Assembly: GCF_051401765.1 (NCBI RefSeq)
Contig: NW_027480422.1
Span: forward strand, 23,826,001 to 23,890,000
Length of the DNA: 64,000 nucleotides
DNA from: Calliopsis andreniformis
Taxonomy: Eukaryota; Arthropoda; Insecta; Hymenoptera; Andrenidae
Reading direction: 5' to 3'
In this document: positions 37,701-49,775 of the stretch, one piece after another
Layout of the letters: each line of letters begins with the position of its first letter
Numbering within the stretch: position 1 is the first letter of the stretch
Notes under the pieces: generated by a model
Seen by the model: only the letters and a program-made list of their open reading frames with translations
Databases searched by the model: none
What the model was told of the DNA's origin: nothing
Position numbers and translations under genes: made by a program

Positions 37701-37949
37701 CAATTATTCCTGATATACGATGGAAAAACTGTTGTATTTCTATTGTATTGTATGCTTCTGGCGTTGACTTCTAAGGCCGTAACTATTCGATGTGGTGGAG
37801 CAATGCCCTAGAGTGAAGCCTAGGATGCCCGCAACGTAGAAATGACCATATCTTTCACACTGTTTGCAATTATTCCTGTTATACGATTGAAAAACTGTTG
37901 TATTTATATTGTATTTTATGCTTCTGGCGTTGACTTCTAAGGCCCTAAC
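37701..37949. repeat. Satellite monomers
   Basis: One and a half monomers of ATTACTTCC and ATATCTTTC types that join two duplicated segments. They are close to the set A type with ACGATTGAAAAACTG. No other feature. Confidence 0.7.
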
Positions 37950-38890
37950 TATTCGATCTGGTGGAGCAACGCCCTACAGTGAAGCCTAGGTTGCCCGGAA
38001 TGTAGAAATGACCATATCTTTCACACTGTTTGCAATTATTCCTGTTATACGATTGAAAAACTGTTGCATTTATATTGTATTTTATGCTTCTGGCGTTGAC
38101 TTCTAAGGACCTAACTATTGGATCTGTTGGAGCAACGCCCTAGGGTGAAGCCTAGGTTGCCCGGAACGTAGAAATGACCATAACTTTCACACTGGTTGCA
38201 ATTATTCTTGTTATATGATGGAAAAACTGTTGTATTTATTTTGTATTTTATGCCTCTGGCGTTGACTCCTAAGGCCGTAGCCATTCGATGTGGTGGAGCA
38301 ACGCCCTAGAGTGAAGCTTAGGTTGCCCGGAGCGTAGAAATGGCCATGCCTTTCACACTGGTTGCAAATATTCCTGTTATACGATGGAAAAACTGTTGTA
38401 TTTAGATTGTATTTTATGCTTCTGGCGTTGACTTCTAAGGCCGCAGCTATTCGATGTGGTGGAGCAACGCCCTAGAGTGAAGCCTAGGTTGCCCGGAAAG
38501 TAGAAATGACCATTACTTCCACACTGTTTGCAATTATTCATTTTATACAATGGAAAAACTGTTGTATTTATATTGTTTTTTATAGTTATGGCGTTGACTT
38601 CTAAGGCCGTAGCTATTCGATGTGGTGGAGCAATGCCCTAGAGTGAAGCCTAGGATGCCCGCAACGTCGAAATGACCATATCTTTCACACTGTTTGCAAT
38701 TATTCCAGTTATACGATGGAATAACTGCTCTATTTTTATTTTATTTTATGCTTCTGGCGTTGACTTCTAAGGCCCTAGCTATTCGATCTGGTGGAGCAAC
38801 GCCCTAGGGCGAAGCCTAGGTTGCCCGGAACGTAGAAATGACAATCACCTTCACTCTAGTTGCAATTATTCCTGTTATACGATGGAAAAG
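37950..38890. repeat. Bracketing direct repeat, left copy
   Basis: About 940 bp nearly identical to 42,432-43,372. The offset is 4,482 bp, exactly 27 x 166. Shared private features include GGATCTGTTGGAGC, TTCTTGTTATATGATGG (or TTCTTATTATATGATGG), CCGGAGCGTAGAAATGGCC and GACAATCACCTTC. The pair brackets the 4-5-5-4 block, so the whole 38-43 kb region is a 27-monomer duplication with partial loss, or an exchange product. Confidence 0.88.
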
Positions 38891-41800
38891 CTGTTGTATC
38901 TTTGTTGTATTTTATGTTTCGGGCGTTGACTTCTAAGGCCTTAGCTATTCTATCTGGTGGAGGAAAGCCCTAGGGTGAAGCCTAGGTTGCCCGGAACGTA
39001 GAAATGACCATATCTTTCACACTGGTTGCAATTATGCCAGTTATACGATGGTAAAACTGTTGTATTTTAATTGTATTTTATGCGTCTGGAGTTGTTTTCT
39101 AAGGTCCCAACTATTCGACCTGGTGGAGCAAAGCCCTAGAGTGACGTCTAGTTTGCACGGAACGTAGAAATGTCCATTTCTTTCACACTGGTTGTAATTA
39201 TTCCTGTTATGCGATAGAATAACTGCTCTATTTTTATTTTATTTTATGCTACTCGCGTTGACTTTTAAGGCCCTAGCTATACGATCTGGTGGAGCATCGC
39301 CCTAGGGTGAAGCCTAGGTTGCCCGGAACGTAGAAATGACCACCACCTTCACTCTGGTTGCAATTATTCCTGTTATACGATGGAAAAGCTGTTGTATCTT
39401 TGTTGTATTTTATGATTCTGTCGTTGACTTCTTAGGCCCTAACTATTGGATCTGGTGGACCAACGCCCTAGAGTGAAACCTAGGTTGCCCGGAACGTGGA
39501 AGTGACCATCACGTTCACATTTGTTGCAATTATTCCCGTTATACGATGGAAAAACTGTTGTATTTTTATTGTATTTTATGTTTCGGGCGTTGACTTCTAA
39601 GGCCCTAGCTATTCGATCTGGTGGAGCAACGCCCCAGGGTGAAGCCTAGGTTGCCCGGAACGTAGAAATGACCATATCTTTCACACTGGTTGCAATTATG
39701 ACAGTTATACGATGGTAAAACTGTTGTATTTTTATTGTATTTTATGCGTCTGGAGTTGTTTTCTAAGGCCCCAACTATTCGACCTGGTGGAGCAACGCCC
39801 TAGAGTGAAGTCTAGGTTGCACGGAACGTAGAAATGTCCATTTCTTTCACGCTGGTTGTAATTATTCCTGTTATAAGATGGTATAACTGCTCTATTTTTA
39901 TTTTATTTTATGCTGATCGCGTTGACTTCTAAGGCCCTAGCTATTCGATCTAGTGGAGCATCGCCCTAGGGTGAAGCCTAGGTTGCTCGGAACGTAGAAA
40001 TGACCATTACCTTCACACTGTTTGCAAATACACATTATATACGATGGAAAAACTGTTGTATTTATTTTGTATTTGGTGCTTCTGGCATTTACTTCTTAAG
40101 CCCTAACTATTGGTTGTGGTGGACCAACGCCCACGAGTGAAGCCTAGGTTGCCCGGAACGTAGAAATGACCATATCTTTCACACTGGTTGTAATTATTCC
40201 TGTTATACGATGGAATAGCTGCTCTATTATTATTTTATTTTATGCTTCTGGCGTTGACTTCTTAGGCCCTAACTATTGGATCTGGTGGAGGAACGCCCTA
40301 GAGTGAAGCCTAGGTTGCCCGGAACGTGGAAATGACCATCACGTTCACATTTGTTGCAATTATTCCCGTTATACGATGGAAAAACTGTTGTATTTTTATT
40401 GTATTTTATGTTTCGGGCGTTGACTTCTAAGGCCTTAGCTATTCTATCTGGTGGAGCAACGCCCTAGGGTGAAGCCTAGGTTGCCCGGAACGTAGAAATG
40501 ACCATATTTTTTACACTGGTTGCAATTATGCCAGTTATACGATGGTAAAACTGTTGTATTTTAATTGTATTTTATGCGTCTGGAGTTGTTTTCTAAGGTC
40601 CCAACTATTCGACCTGGTGGAGCAAAGCCCTAGAGTGACGTCTAGGTTGCACGGAACGTAGAAATGTCCATTTCTTTCACACTGGTTGTAATTATTCCTG
40701 TTATACGATGGAATAACTGCTCTATTTTTATTTTATTTTATGCTTCTCGCGTTGACTTCTAAGGCCCTAGCTATTCGATCTAGTGGAGCATCGCCCTAGG
40801 GTGAAGCCTAGGTTGCTCGGAACGTAGAAATGACCATTACCTTCACACTGTTTGCAAATACACATTATATACGATGGAAAAACTGTTGTATTTATTTTGT
40901 ATTTGGTGCTTCTGGCATTTACTTCTTAAGCCCTAACTATTGGTTGTGGTGGACCAACGCCCTCGAGTGAAGCCTAGGTTGCCCGGAACGTAGAAATGAC
41001 CATATCTTTCACACTGGTTGTAATTATTCCTGTTATACGATGGAATAGCTGCTCTATTATTATTTTATTTTATGCTTCTGGCGTTGACTTCTTAGGCCCT
41101 AACTATTGGATCTGGTGGAGGAACGCCCTAGAGTGAAGCCTAGGTTGCCCGGAACGTGGAAATGACCATCACGTTCACATTTGTTGCAATTATTCCCGTT
41201 ATACGATGGAAAAACTGTTGTATTTTTATTGTATTTTATGTTTCGGGCGTTGACTTCTAAGGCCTTAGCTATTCTATCTGGTGGAGCAACGCCCTAGGGT
41301 GAAGCCTAGGTTGCCCGGAACGTAGAAATGACCATATTTTTTACACTGGTTGCAATTATGCCAGTTATACGATGGTAAAACTGTTGTATTTTAATTGTAT
41401 TTTATGCGTCTGGAGTTGTTTTCTAAGGTCCCAACTATTCGACCTGGTGGAGCAAAGCCCTAGAGTGACGTCTAGGTTGCACGGAACGTAGAAATGTCCA
41501 TTTCTTTCACACTGGTTGTAATTATTCCTGTTATACGATGGAATAACTGCTCTATTTTTATTTTATTTTATGCTTCTCGCGTTGACTTTTAAGGCCCTAG
41601 CTATACGACCTGGTGGAGCATCGCCCTAGGGTGAAGCCTAGGTTGCCCGGAACGTAGAAATGACCACCACCTTCACTCTGGTTGCAATTATTCCTGTTAT
41701 ACGATGGAAAAGCTGTTGTATCTTTGTTGTATTTTATGATTCTGTCGTTGACTTCTTAGGCCCTAACTATTGGATCTGGTGGACCAACGCCCTAGAGTGA

Positions 41801-42431
41801 AACCTAGGTTGCCCGGAACGTGGAAGTGACCATCACGTTCACATTTGTTGCAATTATTCCCGTTATACGATGGAAAAACTGTTGTATTTTTATTGTATTT
41901 TATGTTTCGGGCGTTGACTTCTAAGGCCCTAGCTATTCGATCTGGTGGAGCAACGCCCCAGGGTGAAGCCTAGGTTGCCCGGAACGTAGAAATGACCATA
42001 TCTTTCACACTGGTTGCAATTATGACAGTCATACGATGGTAAAACTGTTGTATTTTTATTGTATTTTATGCGTCTGGAGTTGGTTTCTAAGGCCCCAACT
42101 ATTCCCCCTGGTGGAGCAACGCCCTACAGTGAAGTCTAGCTTGCACGGAACGTAGAAATGTCCATTTCTTTCACGCTGGTTGTAATTATTCCTGTTATAA
42201 GATGGAATAACTGCTCTATTTTTATTTTATTTTATGCTTCTCGCGTTGACTTCTAAGGCCCTAGCTATTCGATCTTGTGGAGCAACGCCCTATGGTGAAG
42301 CCTAGGTTGCCCGGAACGTAGAAATGACCATAGCTTTCACACTGGTTGCAATTACTCCTGTTATACAAGGGAAAAACTGTTGTACTTATATTGTATTTTA
42401 TGCTTCTGGTGTTGACTTCTTAGGCCCTAAC
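38891..42431. repeat. Short-period higher-order repeat block, 4-5-5-4 monomers
   Basis: The marker GAAATGTCCATTTC lies at 39,167, 39,831, 40,661, 41,491 and 42,155. Spacings are 664, 830, 830 and 664 bp, or 4, 5, 5 and 4 monomers. The two 5-monomer units are nearly identical and contain an extra GTATTTGGTGC monomer with CATTTACTTCTTAAG. The two 4-monomer units match each other at an offset of 2,324 bp (14 monomers) and carry ACCACCTTCACTCTGG. Other types in the block are GGAACGTGG with ATCACGTTCACATTTG and ATGCCAGTTATACG with GGTAAAACTG. Confidence 0.9.
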
Positions 42432-43372
42432 TATTCGATCTGGTGGAGCAACGCCCTACAGTGAAGCCTAGGTTGCCCGGAATGTAGAAATGACCATATC
42501 TTTCACACTGTTTGCAATTATTCCTGTTATACGATTGAAAAACTGTTGTATTTATATTGTATTTTATGCTTCTGGCGTTGACTTCTAAGGACCTAACTAT
42601 TGGATCTGTTGGAGCAACGCCCTAGGGTGAAGCCTAGGTTGCCCGGAACGTAGAAATGACCATAACTTTCACACTGGTTGCAATTATTCTTATTATATGA
42701 TGGAAAAACTGTTGTATTTATTTTGTATTTTATGCCTCTGGCGTTGACTCCTAAGGCCGTAGCTATTCGATGTGGTGGAGCAACGCCCTAGAGTGAAGCT
42801 TAGGTTGCCCGGAGCGTAGAAATGGCCATGCCTTTCACACTGGTTGCAAATATTCCTGTTATACGATGGAAAAACTGTTGTATTTATATTGTATTTTATG
42901 CTTCTGGCGTTGACTTCTAAGGCCGCAGCTATTCGATGTGGTGGAGCAACGCCCTAGAGTGAAGCCTAGGTTGCCCGGAAAGTAGAAATGACCATTACTT
43001 CCACACTGTTCGCAATTATTCATTTTATACAATGGAAAAACTGTTGTATTTATATTGTTTTTTATAGTTATGGCGTTGACTTCTAAGGCCGTAGCTATTC
43101 GATGTGGTGGAGCAATGCCCTAGAGTGAAGCCTAGGATGCCCGCAACGTCGAAATGACCATATCTTTCACACTGTTTGCAATTATTCCAGTTATACGATG
43201 GAATAACTGCTCTATTTTTATTTTATTTTATGCTTCTGGCGTTGACTTCTAAGGCCCTAGCTATTCGATCTGGTGGAGCAACGCCCTAGGGTGAAGCCTA
43301 GGTTGCCCGGAACGTAGAAATGACAATCACCTTCACTCTAGTTGCAATTATTCCTGTTATACGATGGAAAAG
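42432..43372. repeat. Bracketing direct repeat, right copy
   Basis: This is the second copy of 37,950-38,890. The match ends near 43,372: this copy has GTATACTTATCGTATTTTATGC where the left copy has GTATCTTTGTTGTATTTTATG. Differences before that are a few substitutions, such as GTTCGCAATT for GTTTGCAATT and CCCTAGGGTGAAG for CCCTAGGGCGAAG. Confidence 0.88.
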
Positions 43373-45789
43373 CTGTTGTATACTTATCGTATTTTATGCT
43401 TCTGTCGTCGACTTCTTAGGCCCTAACTATTGGATCTGGTAGACCAACGCCCTAGAGTGAAGCCTAGGTTGCCCGGAACGTGGAAATGACCTTCACGTTC
43501 ACATTTGTTGCAATTATTCCCGTTATACGATGGAAATCTGTTGTATTTTTATTGTATTTTATGTTTCGGGCGTTGACTTCTAAGGCCCTAGCTATTCGAT
43601 CTGGTGGAGCAACTCCGTTGAGCGAAGCCTAGGTTGCCCGGAACGTAGAAATGACCTGTACTTTTACGCTGGTTGCAACTATTCGTGTTATACGATGGAA
43701 AAACTGTTGTACTTATGTTGCATTTTATGCTTGTGGCGTCGAATTCTAAGTCTAACTATTCGATCTGGTGGAGCAACGCCCTAGAGTGAAGCCTAGGTTG
43801 CCCGGAACGTAGAAATGACCGTACCTTTCACACTGTTTGTAAATATACATTATATACGATGGAAAAGCTGTTGTATTTATATTGTATTTTATGCTTCTGG
43901 CGTTGACTTCTTAGGCCCTAACTATTTGATCTGGTGGAGCACTGCCTTGTAGTGAAGCCTAGGCTGCCCGGAACGTAGAAATGACCTTTAATTTCACACT
44001 GCTTCCAAATATACATCATATACGATGGCCAAGCTGTTGTGTCTATTTTGTATTTTATGCTTCTGGCATTGACTTCTAAGGCCCTAACTATTCGATCTGG
44101 TGGAGCAACGCACTAGAGTGAAGCCTAGGTTGCCCGGAATGTGGAAATGACCATGTCTTTCACACTGGTTGCAGTTATTCCTGTTATACGATGGAAAAAC
44201 TGTTGTATTTACATTATATTTTATGCTTCAGACGTTGTCTTCTAAGGCCGTAGCTATTCGATGTGCTGGAGCAACGCCCTAGAGTGAAGCCTAGGTTGCC
44301 CGGAACGTAGAAATGACCATAACTATCAGACTGGTTGCAATTATTCGTTTTATACGATGGAAAGACTGTTGTATTTATATTGTATTTTATAGTTATGGCG
44401 TTGTCTTCGAGGGCCTTAGCTGTGCGATGTGGTTGAGCAACGCCCTAGAGTGAAGCCGAGGTTGCCCGGAACGTAGAAATGACCATAGCTTTCACACTGG
44501 TTGCAATTATTCCTCTTATACAAGGGAAAGAATGTTGTATTTATATTGCATTTTATGCTTCTGCCGTTGACTTCTTAGGCCCTAACTATTCGATCTGGTA
44601 GAGCAACGCCCTAGAGTGAAGCCTAGGTTGCCCGGAACGTAGAAATGACCATATCTTTCACACTGTTTGCAATTATTCCTGTTATACGATTGAAAAACTG
44701 TTGTATTTATATTGTATTTTATGCTTCTGGCGTTGACTTCTAAGGCCCTAACTATTCGATCTGGTGGAGCAACGCACTAGAGTGAAGCCTAGGTTGCCCG
44801 GAACGTATAAATGACCTTTACTTTCACACTGTTTCCAAATATACATCATATACGATGGAAAAGCTGTTGTATTTATATTGTATTTTATAGTTATGGCGTT
44901 GTCTTCGAGGGCCGTAGCTACTCGATGTGGTTGAGCAGCGCCCTAGAGTGAAGCCTAGGTTGCCCGGAACATAGAAATGACCATCACCTTCACTCTGGTT
45001 GCAATTATTCCAGTTATACAAGGGAAAAACTGTGGTATTTATATTGTATTTTATGCTTCTGGCGTAGGCTTCTTAGGCCCTAACTATTCGATAAGGGGGA
45101 ACCACGGCCTAGACTGAAGCCGAGGTTGCCCGGAACGTAGAAATGACCATCACTTTCACACTGGTTGCAGTTATTCCTGTTATATGATGGAAAAACTGCT
45201 GTATCTATTTTGTATTTTATGCTTCTGGCGTTGACTTCTTAGGTCCTCACTATTGGATCTGCTGGAGCAACGCCCTAGGGTGAAGCCTAGGTTGCCCGTA
45301 ACGTAGATATGACTATTACCTTCACACTGGTTGCTATTATTCCCGTTATACGATGGAAAAATTGTTGTATTTTTATTGTATTTTATGTTTCGGGCGTTGG
45401 CTTCTAAGGCCCTAGCTATTCAATCTGGTGGTGCAACGCCCTAGGGTGAAGCCTAGGTTGCCCGGAACGTAGAAATGACCATATCTTTCACACTGTTTGC
45501 AATTATTCCTGTTATACGATTGAAAAACTGTTGTATTTATATTGTATTTTATGCTTCTGGCGTTGACTTCTAAGGCCCTAACTATTCGATCTGGTGGAGC
45601 AACGCACGAGAGTGAAGCCTAGGTTTCCCGGAACGTATAAATGACCTTTACTTTCACACTGTTTCCAAATATACGTCAGATATGATGGAAAAGCTGTTGT
45701 ATTTATATTGTATTTTATAGTTATGGCGTTGTCTTCTAGGGCCGTAGCTATTCGATGTGGTTGAGCAGCGCCCTAGAGTGAAGCCTAGG
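43373..45789. repeat. Diverged monomers with a 5-monomer-spaced duplication
   Basis: About 14 monomers. A pair typed by ATATCTTTC and by TTTACTTTCACACTGTTTCC with TTATAGTTATGGCG at 44,640-44,950 recurs at 45,470-45,785, offset 830 bp. Small deletions occur, such as AAGTCTAAC for AAGTCCCTAAC near 43,750. Only satellite is present. Confidence 0.8.
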
Positions 45790-46955
45790 TTACACGGAAC
45801 ATAGAAATGACCAGTACATTCACACTGGATGCAATTATTCCTGTTATACGATGGAAAAACTGTTGCATTTTTATGGTATTTTATGCTTCTGGCGTTAAAT
45901 TCTAAGTCCGTAACTAAGCGATCTGGTGGAGCAACGCCCTACAGTTAAGCCTAGGTTGCCCGGTACGTAGAAATGACCATTACTTTCACACTGTTTGTAA
46001 TTATTCGTTTTATACGATGGAAAAGCTGTTGTACTTCTGTTGTATTTTATGCTTCTGGTGTTGACTTCCAAGGCCCTAACTATTCGATCTGGTGGAGCAA
46101 CGCCCTAGAGTGAAGCCCAGATTGCCCGGAACGTAGAAATGACCATTACTTTCACACTGTTTGTAATTATTCATTCTATACGATGGAAAAACTGTTGTAC
46201 TTATGTTGTATTTCATTATTCTGGGGTTGAATTCTATGTCCCTAGCTATTCGATCTGGTGGAGCAACGCCCTGGGGTGAAGCCTAGGTTATACGGAACAT
46301 AGAAATGACCAGTACTTTCACACTGGTTGCAATTATTCCTGTCATACGATGGAAAAACTGTTGCATTTTTATGGTATTTTATGCTTCTGGCGTTAAATTC
46401 TAAGTCCGTAACTAAGCGATCTGGTGGAGCAACGCCCTACAGTTAAGCCTAGGTTGCCCGGAACGTAGAAATGATCATAACTTTCACACTGGTTGCAATT
46501 ATACATTTTATACGATGGAAAAACTGTTGTATTTATGTTGTATTTTATTCTTCTGGGGTTGAATTCTAAGTCCCTAGCTATTCGATCTGGTGCAGCAACA
46601 CCCTAGAGTGAAGCCTAGAATGCCCGGAACGTAGAAATGACCATTACTTTCACACTGTTTGTAATTATTCGTTTTATACGATGGAAAAGCTGTTGTACTT
46701 CTGTTGTATTTTATGCTTCTGGTGTTGACTTCCAAGGCCCTAACTATCCGATCTGGTGGAGCAACGCCCTAGAGTGAAGCCTAGATTGCCCGGAACGTAA
46801 AGAAATGACCATTACTTTCACACTGTTCGTAATTATTCATTCTATACGATGGAAAAACTGTTGTACTTATGTTGTATTTTATTCTTCTGGCGTTGAATTC
46901 TAAGACCCCAGATATTCTATTTGGTGGAGCATCGCCCTAGAGTGAGGCCCAGGTT
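45790..46955. repeat. 17-monomer-offset duplicated segment, copy 1
   Basis: Seven monomers beginning TTACACGGAACATAG match 48,612-49,775 at an offset of 2,822 bp (17 x 166). Inside, a 3-monomer pattern (about 498 bp) repeats with TTATACGGAACATAG near 46,289. A shared 2-bp insertion, CGTAAAGAAATG in place of CGTAGAAATG, is at 46,796. The copies part near 46,970. Confidence 0.88.
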
Positions 46956-48611
46956 GCCCGGAACGTAGAAATGACCATTACTTCCACACTGTTTGCAATT
47001 ATTCATATTATACAGTGGAAAAACTGTTGTATTTATATTGCATTTTATGCTTCTGGCATTGACTTCTAAGGACCTAACTATTCGATCTGGTGGGACGACG
47101 CCCTAGAGTGAAGCCTAGGTTGCCCGTATCGTAGAAATGACCATATATTTCACACTGGTTGCAATTATTCCTGTAACACGATGGAAAAACTGTTGTATTT
47201 CTATTGTATTTTATGCTTCTGGCGTTGACTTCTTAGGCCCTAACTATACGATCTGGTGGAGCAACGCCCTAGAGAGAAGCCTAGATTGCCCGGAACGTAG
47301 AAATGACCATTACCTTCTGGCTTGTTGCAATTATTCCTGTTATACGATGAAAGAACTGTTGAATTTTTATTGTATTTCATGCGTCAGGAGTTGTTTTCTA
47401 TGGCCCGAACTATTCGATGTGGTGCAGCAACGCCCTAGAGCGAAACCTAGGTTGCCCGGAACGTAGAAATGACCATTACTTTCACACTGGTTGCAATTGT
47501 TCCTGTTATACGATGGACAAACTGTTGGATTTTTATTGTACTTTATGCTTCTGGCGTTGACTTCTTAGGCCCTAACTATTGGATCTGGTGGAGCAACGCC
47601 TAGGGTGAAGCCTAGGTTGCCCGGAACGTAGAAATGACCATAACCTTCAAACTGATTGCAACTATTCGTTTTATACGATGGAAAAACTGTTGTACTTATA
47701 TTGTATGTTATGCCTCTGGCGTTGACTCCTAAGGCCGTAGCTATTCGATGTGGTGGAGCAACGCCCTAGCGTGAAGCCTAGGTTGCCCGGAACGTAGGAA
47801 TGACCATTACTTCCACACTGTTAGCAATTATTCATATTATACAGTGGAAAAACTGTTGTATTTATATTGCATTTTATGCTTCTGGCATTGACTTCTAAGG
47901 ACCTAACTATTCGATGTGGTGGAGCAACGCCCTAGAGTGAAGCCTAGGTTGCCCGGAACGTAGAAATGACCATAGCTATCACAGTGGTTGCAATTATTCC
48001 TGTTATACAAGGGAAAAACTGTTGTATTTATATTGTGTTTTATGCTTCTGGCGTTGACTTCTTAGGGCCTAACCATTCGATCTGGTGGAGCAACGCCCTA
48101 GAGTGGAGCTAGGTTGCCCGGAATGTAGAAATGACCATCACTTTCACACTGGTTGCAATTATTCTTGTTATACGATGGAAAAACTGTTGTATTTATATTA
48201 TATTTTATGCTTCAGGCGTTGACTTCTAGGGCCGTAGCTATTCGATGTGGTGGAGAAACGCCCTAGAGTGAAGCCTAGGTTGCCCGGAACGTAGAAATGT
48301 CCAGTACTTTCACACTGGTTGCAGTTATTCATCTTATACGATGGAAAAACTGTTTCATTTTTATGGTATTTTATGCTTCTGGCGTTAAATTCTAAGTCCG
48401 TAACTAAGCGATCTGGTGGAGCAACGCCCTACAGTTAATCCTAGGTTGCCCGGAACGTAGAAATGATCATAACTTTCACACTGGTTGCAATTATACATTT
48501 TATACGATGGAAAAACTGTTGTACTTATGCTGTATTTTATTCTTCTGGGGTTGAATTCTAAGTCCCTAGCTATTCGATCTGGTGGAGCAACGCCCTACAG
48601 TGAAGCCTAGG
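46956..48611. repeat. Long-distance duplicated segment, copy 2, and neighbouring monomers
   Basis: The 47,084-47,823 part is the copy of 36,961-37,700. An ATTACTTCC monomer with ATATTATACAGTGG precedes it at about 46,975 and follows it at about 47,805 (offset 830, 5 monomers). The remainder includes a set A-like monomer (TTCAGGCGTTGACTTCTAGGG) near 48,210 and monomers related to copy 1 of the 17-monomer duplication. A one-base deletion (GTGGAGCTAGG) is at about 48,103. Confidence 0.82.
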
Positions 48612-49775
48612 TTACACGGAACATAGAAATGACCAGTACATTCACACTGGATGCAATTACGCCTGTTATACGATGGAAAAACTGTTGCATTTTTATGGTA
48701 TTTTATGCTTCTGGCGTTAAATTCTAAGTCCGTAACTAAGCGATCTGGTGGAGCAACGCCCTACAGTTAAGCCTAGGTTGCCCGGTACGTAGAAATGACC
48801 ATTACTTTCACACTGTTTGTAATTATTCGTTTTATACGATGGAAAAGCTGTTGTACTTCTGTTGTATTTTATGCTTCTGGTGTTGACTTCCAAGGCCCTA
48901 ACTATTCGATCTGGTGGAGCAACGCCCTAGAGTGAAGCCCAGATTGCCCGGAACGTAGAAATGACCATTACTTTCACACTGTTTGTAATTATTCATTCTA
49001 TACGATGGAAAAACTGTTGTACTTATGTTGTATTTTATTATTCTGGGGTTGAATTCTATGTCCCTAGCTATTCGATCTGGTCGAGCAACGCCCTGGGGTG
49101 AAGCCTAGGTTATACGGAACATAGAAATGACCAGTACTTTCACACTGGTTGCAATTATTCCTGTCATACGATGGAAAAACTGTTGCATTTTTATGGTATT
49201 TTATGCTTCTGGCGTTAAATTCTAAGTCCGTAACTAAGCGATCTGGTGGAGCAACGCCCTACAGTTAAGCCTAGGTTGCCCGGAACGTAGAAATGACCAT
49301 AACTTTCACACTGGTTGCAATTATACATTTTATACGATGGAAAAACTGTTGTATTTATGTTGTATTTTATTCTTCTGGGGTTGAATTCTAAGTCCCTAGC
49401 TATTCGATCTGGTGCAGCAACACCCTAGAGTGAAGCCTAGAATGCCCGGAACGTAGAAATGACCATTACTTTCACACTGTTTGTAATTATTCGTTTTATA
49501 CGATGGAAAAGCTGTTGTACTTCTGTTGTATTTTATGCTTCTGGTGTTGACTTCCAAGGCCCTAACTATCCGATCTGGTGGAGCAACGCCCTAGAGTGAA
49601 GCCTAGATTGCCCGGAACGTAAAGAAATGACCATTACTTTCACACTGTTCGTAATTATTCATTCTATACGATGGAAAAACTGTTGTACTTATGTTGTATT
49701 TTAATCTTCTGGCGTTGAATTCTAAGACCCCAGCTATTCTATTTGGTGGAGCATCGCCCTAGAGTGAGGCCCAGG
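48612..49775. repeat. 17-monomer-offset duplicated segment, copy 2
   Basis: A near-identical copy of 45,790-46,955, including the CGTAAAG insertion at 49,618. Differences are few, for example GGTCGAGCAACG for GGTGGAGCAACG near 49,080 and TTTTAATCTTCTGG for TTTTATTCTTCTGG. Its last part also appears a third time from about 53,350. Confidence 0.88.

Noticed and set aside
39167..42155. A mirror-symmetrical (palindromic) unit arrangement in the 4-5-5-4 block
   Set aside because: Only the series of unit lengths is symmetrical. All units are in the same orientation, so there is no inverted repeat or palindrome.
47137..47466. A 109-codon open reading frame with a near-identical relative at 37,058-37,342
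   Set aside because: The similarity reflects duplication of the satellite segment itself (61-monomer offset). The two frames differ in start and length, as unselected sequence would.
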